Shown here: positions 56,490 to 64,000 of the stretch, piece by piece
Layout: every line of letters begins with the position of its first letter
Position numbering within the stretch: position 1 is the stretch's first letter
Assembly: GCA_029945425.1 (NCBI GenBank)
Contig: JAQSDV010000002.1
Span: 999,960-1,063,959 of the forward strand
Reading direction: 5' to 3'
DNA: 64,000 nt
Source: a bacterium
GTDB taxonomy: Bacteria; Pseudomonadota; Alphaproteobacteria; Micavibrionales; UBA2020
Notes under the pieces: generated by a model
Databases searched by the model: none
What the model was told of the DNA's origin: nothing
What the model saw: only the letters and a program-made list of their open reading frames with translations
Position numbers and translations under genes: made by a program

Positions 56490-59400
56490 TTATTCGAAAA
56501 ATATTTTCCGCAAGATGCCGGGCGCCAGCACGGCCAGCGGGTTGACGCTCACAACCGGGTCGGCTTTCGTGCCCTTGATCGTATAGGTCGCGGCAAAAAT
56601 CCCCTCGCCCCCCGCCGTCAAAATCTGGCCGACGATCGGGATGATGTTGAGGAATTTGGAAACGCCCGATGCGGGCACGATCGTGCCGTCGAGGTTGTAG
56701 GTATTTTTCCAGTTGTCGATAGAACCCTCGAACGTCAGGCCGAGCGAGGAGCCGAAAGTTTTGCCATCTTTCAGTTTCAGCAACCGCACATTCTGCGGCT
56801 GTTGCGGCTGGCCCTTGTCCAGCCAGACGAAATCGACGCGCGCCTTTTTAAACGCGAGGCCGTCATTGCTCATCAGCTGCATGATGCCGACCAGCGACAT
56901 GGCGTTCAGGAGTTTTGCGATCACCGGCGCGTCATTGATCTTGAAATTGCTGAGCGCGGCGGAACCCACCATGTCGCGCGACCCGCCCTGCGGATGCGGA
57001 CGGCCATTGATGATCAGGCTGCCGCCCTTGATCGATTTGGAAATGCCGAGCGCGGCCAGCGCCGTGCCCGCGTCGCTCGCCTCGAATTTCAATGTATGCG
57101 CCTTGCCGACCGGCAAATAGCGCAGCATGATTTTGCCCTTGCCCGATTTCGCGTCCAGTTCCATCTGGTCGATGCGTTTCCACGCATTTTTCACCAGCAC
57201 GATGCGCACGTTATCAAGCCCGCGGTCCTTGCCGGTGATCATGCGTCCCGCCGACAGGTTCAGGCGGATGGGCGACGTTTGCCGCGCCGCATCGCCGTCA
57301 TCGCCCGGTTTGTTGTTTTCCTTGAACAGCGCCGATGCATCGACCTGCCGTCCTGTGGCGCGGATGTTATAACCGCCGCCTTTCGATTCAATCTCGACCG
57401 CGACGGAGGTATCGCCGAAATTGAATTCCTTCAGGCTTGCTTTCCTGACCTCGATGCCGCCCTTCGCATCATCGGCGAAATCGATATCGCCCTTCATCGA
57501 CAGCCCCGCCCCCGTCAGCGACAGGCCGGAGATTTTCTGCACCTTGTTCGCCAGCAGCGACAGCGTCAAACCGATTTTGCCGTCATAGCCCTCGGGCTTG
57601 GCGAAATCGATGATATCGAGCTTGAACCCGAACGGTTTCGCATCACCATTCAGCACCAGCACCGCCGATTTATCGGATTTCAGCGTGTAATCGATATTGG
57701 CGGGCAGCTTGCCCGAAACGCCCATCACTGCCGGCACGCCGAATGCCGCAAGGCCGGGCGCATCAAGCGTGGCATCGGCCTTGACCGTCATCGATACATC
57801 CGCGCCCGGCGTGAAGTTTTTCAGCCAGTCGAATGTCGCGGGCATGCCGCCCAGCGCGCCCTTGCCCTTTACCTTCAGCCGGTCGTTATTCACGTCCAGC
57901 TCCATCGGCCCGCCGGTGAGGTCGAGCCCCGCCACGATATCCTTCAGCTTCACGTCATTCAAATCCGCCTTTGCATCGATGCGGATTTCCGGCAGCGTCA
58001 GCGCTTTCTTGATCGGGAATTTCAGCGTCAGGTCGACTTTCGTCTTGCCCTCGACCTCCGCGGATTTGATGCCCAGTTTTTCGGGGAATTGCAGCGGCTT
58101 GCTGTCGATCACTTTCAAGGCGCTGCGCAGCGCGCCTTCGGCATTCGAAATCACCTCGATCTGGCAATGCCCGCCATTGCCGATCTTGTCGAGGTCGGTG
58201 ATGTTGACCTTCGACTTGCCGACCTTCATGTCGAGCAGCTTGCCGCCCGCGAGATCCATTTTAAACGATGTCCGGTCATATTTCGCATGGCCGTCCACAT
58301 CCAGCACGGGCGGCATGGTGGACAGGTAATTGACGTCGATGCCCGTGAAATCGATATCACCGCCCAGCTCCCGCACTGAAACTTTTTTCTCGGCATTCGC
58401 GTCATAGGCCAGCACCATCGCAATCGTCGCGTTATGCGCGATGCCTGCCGTCAGGCGCGTCGTGACCCAGGCGCGCGGGTCGGGCGCCAGCGCCGCGGGC
58501 CAGTATTTATGCAGGTCATCCATCGGCGTATTGATCAGCGTGCCCGCCACGGTCGCCACGCGCACGCCCCCCTCCTCCGTCACCACTTTCGCGGTCAGCG
58601 CGGCTTGCGGGTTTTTCTTTGGGGCATCATTACCTTTGGTGGCGTCGGTATCACCGCCGTTGGCGGCGTCGGTATCACTCCCGATATCCAGTTTCAGCTG
58701 GGTGATTTCGGCGGTGCCGGTCGCGGCATCAAGGCTGCCCTGCATAAACAGGTTCTTCACGGGCAGCGGTTCGGGGTACAAATCCAGCGCGTTAAACGTG
58801 CCGTTTTTGCCGCCCATCACGAACCGTGCGGTTGCGGGGCGGAAATCGGGGTCGAGCGACAGCGTGACGCTCGACGTCACCGGCATATCGATGCCGCTCA
58901 GCACCTTCAGGCTTTCGCTTTCCTGCGCCAGAACGGCGGGGTTGAAACCGGTGAGCGCGAACAGCGCGCCGGTGCGCCGCGTTTCCCAGTTGTATTTGAT
59001 TTCGGCACGCACCGATGCCCGCGCATTCGCGCCCATGTCGAGGCTCATCTGCGCATTCGCGGCCAGCCCCTTTGATGTGCGCGACACGGCAACATCGGCG
59101 TCGCGCGACATCCAGCGCACCTTCATGATGCGGTCTTCGTACAAAACCTTCGCATCGGAGATATTGATTTCCTGCAACCCGTCCAGCAGGCCAAGGCCCG
59201 AGCGGTCGCGCAGCAGGTCGAGGATGCCGCGCACCAGCTGCTGGCGGCTTTCTTCCGACGGCAATATCTGCGGCGGTTTCGGCAGCGCGGGCAGCGGCTC
59301 TTCGACAACGGGCTTTGGCACGTCATCCTCGTCGCCGAGGTTCAGCGCGAATTTTCCGTCTTCCTGACGGATCACCGCCAGCGCAGGGCCGTAAAGGCGG

Positions 59401-59768
59401 ATCACGCGCGGCACGATGCGCCCGAACACAAGATTGCGTTTCGACAGCTGCACGCGCAGGCGCTTGATCGCCAGCACGGGCGTCGCGTCGTCGCGCGTGA
59501 CGGCGAGCTGGTTCATTTCGATTTCAAACGGCTGGAACCGCCCGCCCCAGATCAGCTGCGCGCCGCCCAGCTTGAACTTGAAGCCCTCGATGTCGCGGTC
59601 AAACGCCTGCTCGAAGCGCGTGGTCAGGTAGGGCGTGATGGAAAGCGGCCCTTGGTTCAGCCGCCACAACAGCCCGAGCCATGCCAGCACAACCACAAGC
59701 GACACCACACCCGCGATCTCGAGGCAGATGACAGTGGCGCGGCTGAAATGGCGGACGAATTTTTTCAT
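56490..59768 (-). CDS. AsmA/YhdP-like large envelope protein (DUF3971)
   Basis: A 1092-aa protein with one N-terminal membrane anchor (VICLEIAGVVSLVVVLAWLG) and a very long beta-rich body. The opening PLSITPYLTTRFEQAFDRDI and the end INPLAVLAPGILRKIFF-like region fit the YhdP branch of AsmA-like proteins (DUF3971), which form bridge-like channels for phospholipid movement between inner and outer membranes. A Pro/Glu-rich stretch (about 155-175) and an Asp/Asn/Lys insertion DIGSDTDAANGGDTDATKGN are extra. The C-terminal third contains the AsmA-type segment GSAALSNFKINDAPVIAKLL. It diverges from glnE. Confidence 0.85.
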   Translation of the reverse strand: MKKFVRHFSRATVICLEIAGVVSLVVVLAWLGLLWRLNQGPLSITPYLTTRFEQAFDRDIEGFKFKLGGAQLIWGGRFQPFEIEMNQLAVTRDDATPVLAIKRLRVQLSKRNLVFGRIVPRVIRLYGPALAVIRQEDGKFALNLGDEDDVPKPVVEEPLPALPKPPQILPSEESRQQLVRGILDLLRDRSGLGLLDGLQEINISDAKVLYEDRIMKVRWMSRDADVAVSRTSKGLAANAQMSLDMGANARASVRAEIKYNWETRRTGALFALTGFNPAVLAQESESLKVLSGIDMPVTSSVTLSLDPDFRPATARFVMGGKNGTFNALDLYPEPLPVKNLFMQGSLDAATGTAEITQLKLDIGSDTDAANGGDTDATKGNDAPKKNPQAALTAKVVTEEGGVRVATVAGTLINTPMDDLHKYWPAALAPDPRAWVTTRLTAGIAHNATIAMVLAYDANAEKKVSVRELGGDIDFTGIDVNYLSTMPPVLDVDGHAKYDRTSFKMDLAGGKLLDMKVGKSKVNITDLDKIGNGGHCQIEVISNAEGALRSALKVIDSKPLQFPEKLGIKSAEVEGKTKVDLTLKFPIKKALTLPEIRIDAKADLNDVKLKDIVAGLDLTGGPMELDVNNDRLKVKGKGALGGMPATFDWLKNFTPGADVSMTVKADATLDAPGLAAFGVPAVMGVSGKLPANIDYTLKSDKSAVLVLNGDAKPFGFKLDIIDFAKPEGYDGKIGLTLSLLANKVQKISGLSLTGAGLSMKGDIDFADDAKGGIEVRKASLKEFNFGDTSVAVEIESKGGGYNIRATGRQVDASALFKENNKPGDDGDAARQTSPIRLNLSAGRMITGKDRGLDNVRIVLVKNAWKRIDQMELDAKSGKGKIMLRYLPVGKAHTLKFEASDAGTALAALGISKSIKGGSLIINGRPHPQGGSRDMVGSAALSNFKINDAPVIAKLLNAMSLVGIMQLMSNDGLAFKKARVDFVWLDKGQPQQPQNVRLLKLKDGKTFGSSLGLTFEGSIDNWKNTYNLDGTIVPASGVSKFLNIIPIVGQILTAGGEGIFAATYTIKGTKADPVVSVNPLAVLAPGILRKIFFE

Positions 59769-59827
59769 GTTATCATCGTTGTGCAGGCCTGTTAGTATAG
59801 CCCCGTATTAACCAAGAGTATGCCTTT

Positions 59828-62692
59828 TTGAGCCGCGATTTTCCACAGAAACCCCCTAAAAAAGCCACGAAAACCGCCGGATCCGGCTGGCAGGCGCTGA
59901 TTTCGCGCCATAGCCCCTATCTCACGGCGATCGGCGCGGAATCCTGCGCAGGTGATCCTGATAAGGCGCTCGGCGACCTGTTGCAGGAAACTCACATAGG
60001 TGTGGCAAAAACCACCGATGCCGACGGGCTGATGCGCGTGCTGCGCAACGGAAAGCGAAAGCTTGCCGCGCTCACCGCCGCCGCCGATTTGCGCGGCGCA
60101 TGGGATGATGTTGCGGTCATGCGCGCGCTGTCGGTCTTTGCCGATGCGGCGGTCGGCCATGCGCTGGATTTTTTATTGGCTCAGGCGCATGCGGCAAAAA
60201 CGGTAAAGCTGCCGCACCCGAAAACGCCGCAGCGCGATTGCGGCGTCACCGTCATCGCGCTCGGCAAATGGGGCGCGTTCGAGCTGAACTATTCCAGCGA
60301 TATCGACCTGATGGTGATTTTCGATCCCGCGAAATCGCCGGTGAAGGTTGCGGATGAAACCCAGAATTTCTTCATCCGCCTGACGCGCGACCTTGCCCGC
60401 CTGCTCGACCAGCCGACGGGCGACGGGTATGTGTTCCGCACCGACCTGCGCCTGCGCCCCGATCCCGGCGCGATGCCGCTCGCCATTTCGATTGCCGCCG
60501 CCGAAGTTTATTACGGCACGCTCGGCCAGAACTGGGAACGCGCGGCGATGATCAAGGCGCGGCCGATGGCGGGCGACGAAGCCTTGGGCGCGGATTTCCT
60601 GAAAATCATGACGATGTGGATATGGCGCAAGAACCTCGATTTCGCGGCGATACAGGACATCCATTCCATCAAGCGGCAGATCAATGCGGCGCAGGCGAAG
60701 CGTAACCCCGGCCGCAAGGCCGGAGACAAAATCGGGCGCAAAGCCAAGGGCAATCCCTTCCTCGACTTCAACGTGAAGCTGGGGCATGGCGGCATCCGCG
60801 AGATTGAATTTTTCGCGCAGACGCAGCAGTTGATTTTCGGCGGGCGCGAACCGGCGCTGCGCGATCCGCGCACGCTGGTGACGCTCGGCACGCTTGCGGA
60901 AAAGGGCCAGATTACGCCGAAAACGCGCGACGAACTGGTTGCGGCATATCTTTTCCTGCGCCGTGTCGAACACCGCCTGCAGATGCAGGACGACCGCCAG
61001 ACGCACAGCCTGCCATCGTCGCAGGAAGCGTTTGACGATGTCGCGCTGTTCGCGGGTTATGCCACACCAAAGGCGTTCTTGGCCGATCTGGAAAAACATA
61101 CCGGCGCGGTGCGCGCGCTCTATGCCGGATTATTCACCGAAGCGCCCAGCCTGTCGCAAACCGGAAACCTTGTCTTTACCGGCGTGGAGGACGATCCCGA
61201 AACTCTGGTGACATTATCGGGCATGGGATTCAAGGAAGCCGGGAAAATTACCGCCGCGGTGCGCGGCTGGCATCACGGGCGTTATCGTGCCGTGCGCAGC
61301 GAACGCGCGCGCCAGATCTTGACGGAAATCACGCCGCATCTGCTGTCCACGCTGGGCGCGACGCCGCATCCGGATGACGCCTTTATCCGCTTCGACCAGT
61401 TTTTATCGCGGCTGCCATCGGGCATTCCGATCTTTTCGATGTTCCAGCACAACCCGCAGCAGATGGAGCTGGTGGCCGATATCATGGGATCATCACCCGC
61501 GCTTGCCGAACATCTCGGCACGCATCCGCAGGTGCTGGACGGCGTGCTGAGTCGCGATTTCTTCGGCGGATTGCCAGATATGCCCGCGCTGAAAACCGAT
61601 CTGGAACGCATGCTGCAATCCGCGCGCGATTATCAGGATATTCTCGATATCACCCGCCGCTGGGCGCGGGAAAAACGGTTTCATGCCGGAATCCATATTT
61701 TAAAAAGCCTGTCGCCGCCCCGACGCTGCCGGCAGTATTTATCCGATATCGCCGAAACCGCGATGACGTGCCTGCTGCCCTTCGTTGAAAAAGAATTCGC
61801 CGCCGCGCACGGTGTTTTCAAGACAGGCGAATTCATCGTCCTCGCGATGGGCAGTTTCGCCGCGCAGGAAATGTATGCCGATAGCGACCTTGATATCATC
61901 GCGCTGTATAAAACATCGGACAAAGAAAAAACCAGTACCGGAACAAAACCCCTCGCGCCCAATGTTTATTACATCAGATTGATGCAGCGTTTAATCTCCG
62001 CGATGTCCGCGCCGACGGCGGAGGGGATTTTGTACGAAGTCGATGCGCGCCTCCGCCCCGCCGGAAATGACGGGCCGCTGGCGGCGCAGCTGGAGGGGTT
62101 TTTCCATTATCACCGCAAGGACGCGTGGGTTTGGGAGCATATGAGCCTGATACGTTCCCGCCTGATTTATGCGACAGATGCCACGCGGAAATATTTCACC
62201 CAAGAAATGACGAAAATCCTGTCGGTCAAACGCGACGAAAAAGAACTGCGCGACGAAATGATCGAAATGCGCGCAAAAGTCGAAAAACAATTCGGGTCGA
62301 AAGACGCGTGGCAGTTGAAATACCGCCGCGGCGGATTGATGGATGTGATGTTCGCGGTGCAGTTCCTGATCCTGAAAAACGCGCATAAAAATAAGGGTTT
62401 GTTCGTGCCCGCGCTGGAGGACGCGATCAAAATCCTGAAAACCAAAAAAATTCTGAGCGCGGCCGATGCCGGAAAATTATCCGAAGCGCACCGCGACGCG
62501 CAGGCCGCGCAATCGTTTTTGCGGCTTTGCGCGGAATTGCCGTTCGATCCGGTAAACGACCCGCCCGGATTGAAAAAAGCGCTGGCGGAAAGCGTCGGCG
62601 GCAAAACGATGGCGTTTAAAACGCTGGCGGCGCGGATCGACAAGTACTGCAAAAACGCGTTTCAGGTGTATAAAAAGACGCTGGGTGCGTAA
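59828..62692 (+). CDS. glnE: Bifunctional glutamine synthetase adenylyltransferase/removase
   Basis: A 954-aa regulator that adds or removes AMP on glutamine synthetase according to PII state. The N-terminal nucleotidyltransferase (removase) has GKWGAFELNYSSDIDLMVIF at about residues 145-165; the C-terminal one (transferase) has AMGSFAAQEMYADSDLDIIA at about 675-695, each with the D-x-D metal pair. RLRPDPGAMPLAISI and DARLRPAGNDGPLAAQLEGF are the matching second halves. The start is TTG at 59828 with little ribosome-binding signal; no nearby ATG or GTG fits. Length is normal. Confidence 0.96.
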   Translation: MSRDFPQKPPKKATKTAGSGWQALISRHSPYLTAIGAESCAGDPDKALGDLLQETHIGVAKTTDADGLMRVLRNGKRKLAALTAAADLRGAWDDVAVMRALSVFADAAVGHALDFLLAQAHAAKTVKLPHPKTPQRDCGVTVIALGKWGAFELNYSSDIDLMVIFDPAKSPVKVADETQNFFIRLTRDLARLLDQPTGDGYVFRTDLRLRPDPGAMPLAISIAAAEVYYGTLGQNWERAAMIKARPMAGDEALGADFLKIMTMWIWRKNLDFAAIQDIHSIKRQINAAQAKRNPGRKAGDKIGRKAKGNPFLDFNVKLGHGGIREIEFFAQTQQLIFGGREPALRDPRTLVTLGTLAEKGQITPKTRDELVAAYLFLRRVEHRLQMQDDRQTHSLPSSQEAFDDVALFAGYATPKAFLADLEKHTGAVRALYAGLFTEAPSLSQTGNLVFTGVEDDPETLVTLSGMGFKEAGKITAAVRGWHHGRYRAVRSERARQILTEITPHLLSTLGATPHPDDAFIRFDQFLSRLPSGIPIFSMFQHNPQQMELVADIMGSSPALAEHLGTHPQVLDGVLSRDFFGGLPDMPALKTDLERMLQSARDYQDILDITRRWAREKRFHAGIHILKSLSPPRRCRQYLSDIAETAMTCLLPFVEKEFAAAHGVFKTGEFIVLAMGSFAAQEMYADSDLDIIALYKTSDKEKTSTGTKPLAPNVYYIRLMQRLISAMSAPTAEGILYEVDARLRPAGNDGPLAAQLEGFFHYHRKDAWVWEHMSLIRSRLIYATDATRKYFTQEMTKILSVKRDEKELRDEMIEMRAKVEKQFGSKDAWQLKYRRGGLMDVMFAVQFLILKNAHKNKGLFVPALEDAIKILKTKKILSAADAGKLSEAHRDAQAAQSFLRLCAELPFDPVNDPPGLKKALAESVGGKTMAFKTLAARIDKYCKNAFQVYKKTLGA

Positions 62693-62849
62693 TACACGCT
62701 AGTTCCTGCCGTTTTCCATGCGTTTTACATGCCTTCCAGCACATAGCGAATTTCAAAAAATCGCGTAATAACAGGTACTTAAAAATACCCGTTTTTCTAC
62801 CCTGTCAAAATTTTGATGTGATAAATCAACCGCTTGCAGCGCGCCGAAA

Positions 62850-63413
62850 TTACTTTTCCAGCGCGCGGAGGCTCAGGCGCTCGATCTCGCGGGCGACCAT
62901 TTTCTCGATGACATGCTGCAGGTTCTGGTCGAGCCACTGGCGGAGCAGCGGCTTCAGCACTTCGCGCGTCATGTCTTCCAGCGTCACATTGCCGGGACGG
63001 CCGGGCAGTTCGCGTTCGACCGAGATGTTGTTGGCGAGCAGCCGGGCGAGCGAAGCGACCGCGGCGTCGGCGGTGTCGTCAGAAACGAGATGATCGGTAT
63101 CGTCCACCGCTTCGTCCTCCTCCGGGCTTTCCTCCAGCTCGATGCGCGGCGCGGGCTTCGGTGCCTCCACGACGCGTTCGGTCAGGTCGAGAATAGGTTC
63201 AGGGCGTGCGGGCGGCGGCGGCGTCAGCGGACGCGGCGCCTCGATCTGTTTCGGCTTGGGGGGAACGGGTGCCGCGATCGATTCAGCGGGCTTGGCGGGT
63301 TTCGCCGCAGCCGTCGCCGCATCTACGGGCGTGCCGTCTTCGGAAATGATCTGGCGGATAGATTCCAGAATTTCCTCGATCGACGGTTCCTGTTCGGTCT
63401 TTATTTCAGCCAT
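62850..63413 (-). CDS. popZ: PopZ-like polar organising protein (DUF2497)
   Basis: A 187-aa protein of the PopZ/DUF2497 family. The N-terminal helix EPSIEEILESIRQIISEDG and C-terminal helices (VTLEDMTREVLKPLLRQWL, DQNLQHVIEKMVAREIERLS) are the conserved ends; between them lies a Pro/Ala/Glu/Asp-rich disordered stretch (about residues 30-110). In Caulobacter PopZ forms a polar condensate that tethers the chromosome origin and recruits cell-cycle proteins; a similar role is inferred here. It lies near the isoaspartyl methyltransferase gene on the same strand, a frequent order in alphaproteobacteria. Confidence 0.88.
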   Translation of the reverse strand: MAEIKTEQEPSIEEILESIRQIISEDGTPVDAATAAAKPAKPAESIAAPVPPKPKQIEAPRPLTPPPPARPEPILDLTERVVEAPKPAPRIELEESPEEDEAVDDTDHLVSDDTADAAVASLARLLANNISVERELPGRPGNVTLEDMTREVLKPLLRQWLDQNLQHVIEKMVAREIERLSLRALEK

Positions 63414-63530
63414 GGCCTCGTCACATTCATCTGGAATCAGGGTATCAAAAAACCCTTCAATATAAAAGTTTTAGGTGATTTTCCTGCCAAAGGCGAGTCA
63501 GAATTCACCGCAACCCTTAATTCTGTAAAT

Positions 63531-64000
63531 TTAAAAGACGAAGGACTGCTCCGCCTCGAAGCCCACCAGCGTCGGCGTCGCGGCATCAAACAGCACGCGG
63601 GTCGAGAAATGGTCGCCATGGCGCTCGATCAGCACCGCCTGCCCCATATGCCCGTGTTTCGACACAACGGTGACGAGACGCCCGCCATCGGCCAGCTGGT
63701 TCTTGATGCCTTCCGGCACGGCAGAAACAGAACCGTTGATCAGGATGACGTTATAGGGGCCTTGCGCCGCGTAGCCTTCGCACAGCTTGGCCTGACGCAC
63801 GACGACGACGTTGATGATGTCGAGATCGTGCAGCAGCTTGTCCGCCTCGTTCGCCAGCGTTTCCTCGATCTCGAGGCCCACGACCGTGCCGGCCAGATGG
63901 CCCATGACAGCGGTGGTGTAGCCGGTGTTGCAGCCGATATCGAGCACGATATCGGATTTCTGGATGTTCGCTTCCTGTATCAGCCGCGCGATAATCACGG
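63531..64000 (-). CDS. Protein-L-isoaspartate O-methyltransferase, N-terminus cut off
   Basis: The frame runs off the right edge of the window, so about the first 70 residues are missing. The visible part holds motif I SDIVLDIGCNTGYTTAVMGH, VVGLEIEETLANEADKLLHD, INVVVVRQAKLCEGYAAQGP and YNVILINGSVSAVPEGIKNQ, then LADGGRLVTVVSKHGHMGQA. This matches PCMT-family methyltransferases, although in many alphaproteobacterial members near tolC the repair function is unproven. It is read before popZ, about 117 bases upstream of it, with an AT-rich spacer without a gene. Confidence 0.88.
   Translation of the reverse strand, partial: VIIARLIQEANIQKSDIVLDIGCNTGYTTAVMGHLAGTVVGLEIEETLANEADKLLHDLDIINVVVVRQAKLCEGYAAQGPYNVILINGSVSAVPEGIKNQLADGGRLVTVVSKHGHMGQAVLIERHGDHFSTRVLFDAATPTLVGFEAEQSFVF

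Noticed and set aside
56454..58379. 641-residue plus-strand open frame opposite the AsmA/YhdP-like gene
   Set aside because: Antisense shadow of a recognised gene; composition (Arg, His, Gln, Phe) is the usual reverse-strand artefact.

Overview
The window reads as the chromosome of an alphaproteobacterium of fairly high GC. The evidence is the gene set: a fabA-fabB-fabI cluster, an Rrf2-sufBCDS-sufT-A-type carrier operon, a DUF1491 gene beside a Fur-family regulator, a PopZ (DUF2497) gene beside a protein-L-isoaspartate O-methyltransferase, and a leucyl aminopeptidase coupled to an NlpC/P60 hydrolase. No rRNA, complete tRNA or CRISPR array was found. Genus cannot be read from the sequence. 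Many genes here are unrecognised, so the lineage is probably poorly characterised.

Left end (1-1877): the right end of an integrated phage-like element. It holds a truncated gene whose last residues resemble phage-borne methyltransferases, four small phage-type genes (two of them start/stop coupled), a candidate Acb2/Tad1-like cyclic-nucleotide sponge, a candidate pseudoknotted RNA, and a small helix-turn-helix gene. It stops at a 45-nt 3' fragment of a tRNA-Lys(UUU) gene followed at once by a rho-independent terminator. That is the expected right attachment junction; the intact tRNA should lie left of the window.

2-20 kb: an orphan gene behind a palindrome, a YtcJ-type amidohydrolase with a YcaC-type hydrolase, a cupin with a class I glutamine amidotransferase-like hydrolase, two YciI-type proteins, the unsaturated fatty acid genes fabA/fabB/fabI, an SH3 protein, a DUF421 membrane protein, a DUF892 ferritin-like protein, dusA and several unknowns. 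A 28-residue Lys/Ala-only-type basic peptide gene (6975-7061) with its own promoter and terminators sits here.

20-36 kb: two tiny genes, a zinc-ribbon methyltransferase, a DMT transporter, an 11-repeat Sel1 protein, a coupled ankyrin-ankyrin-flavoprotein operon, a NUDIX-like gene behind a palindromic operator, and the SUF Fe-S operon led by its Rrf2 regulator, with most genes overlapping by 1-4 nt.

36-54 kb: enolase (possible CTG start), an AT-rich pair of membrane proteins, RF3, DUF1491, Fur, a PAS histidine kinase, a run of unknown genes (43-45.4 kb), a degenerate GGDEF protein, Tgt, ribosomal protein L28, a serine hydrolase, aminopeptidase plus NlpC/P60, an orphan DUF2282 (bufferin-type) protein and a FecR-domain protein.

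54-64 kb: ClpB, a large AsmA/YhdP-like protein, GlnE (control of glutamine synthetase), PopZ and the start-truncated isoaspartyl methyltransferase. Strong signals between genes are perfect terminators, several promoters that share TTGACATAA, and a dispersed 28-bp-arm palindromic repeat.
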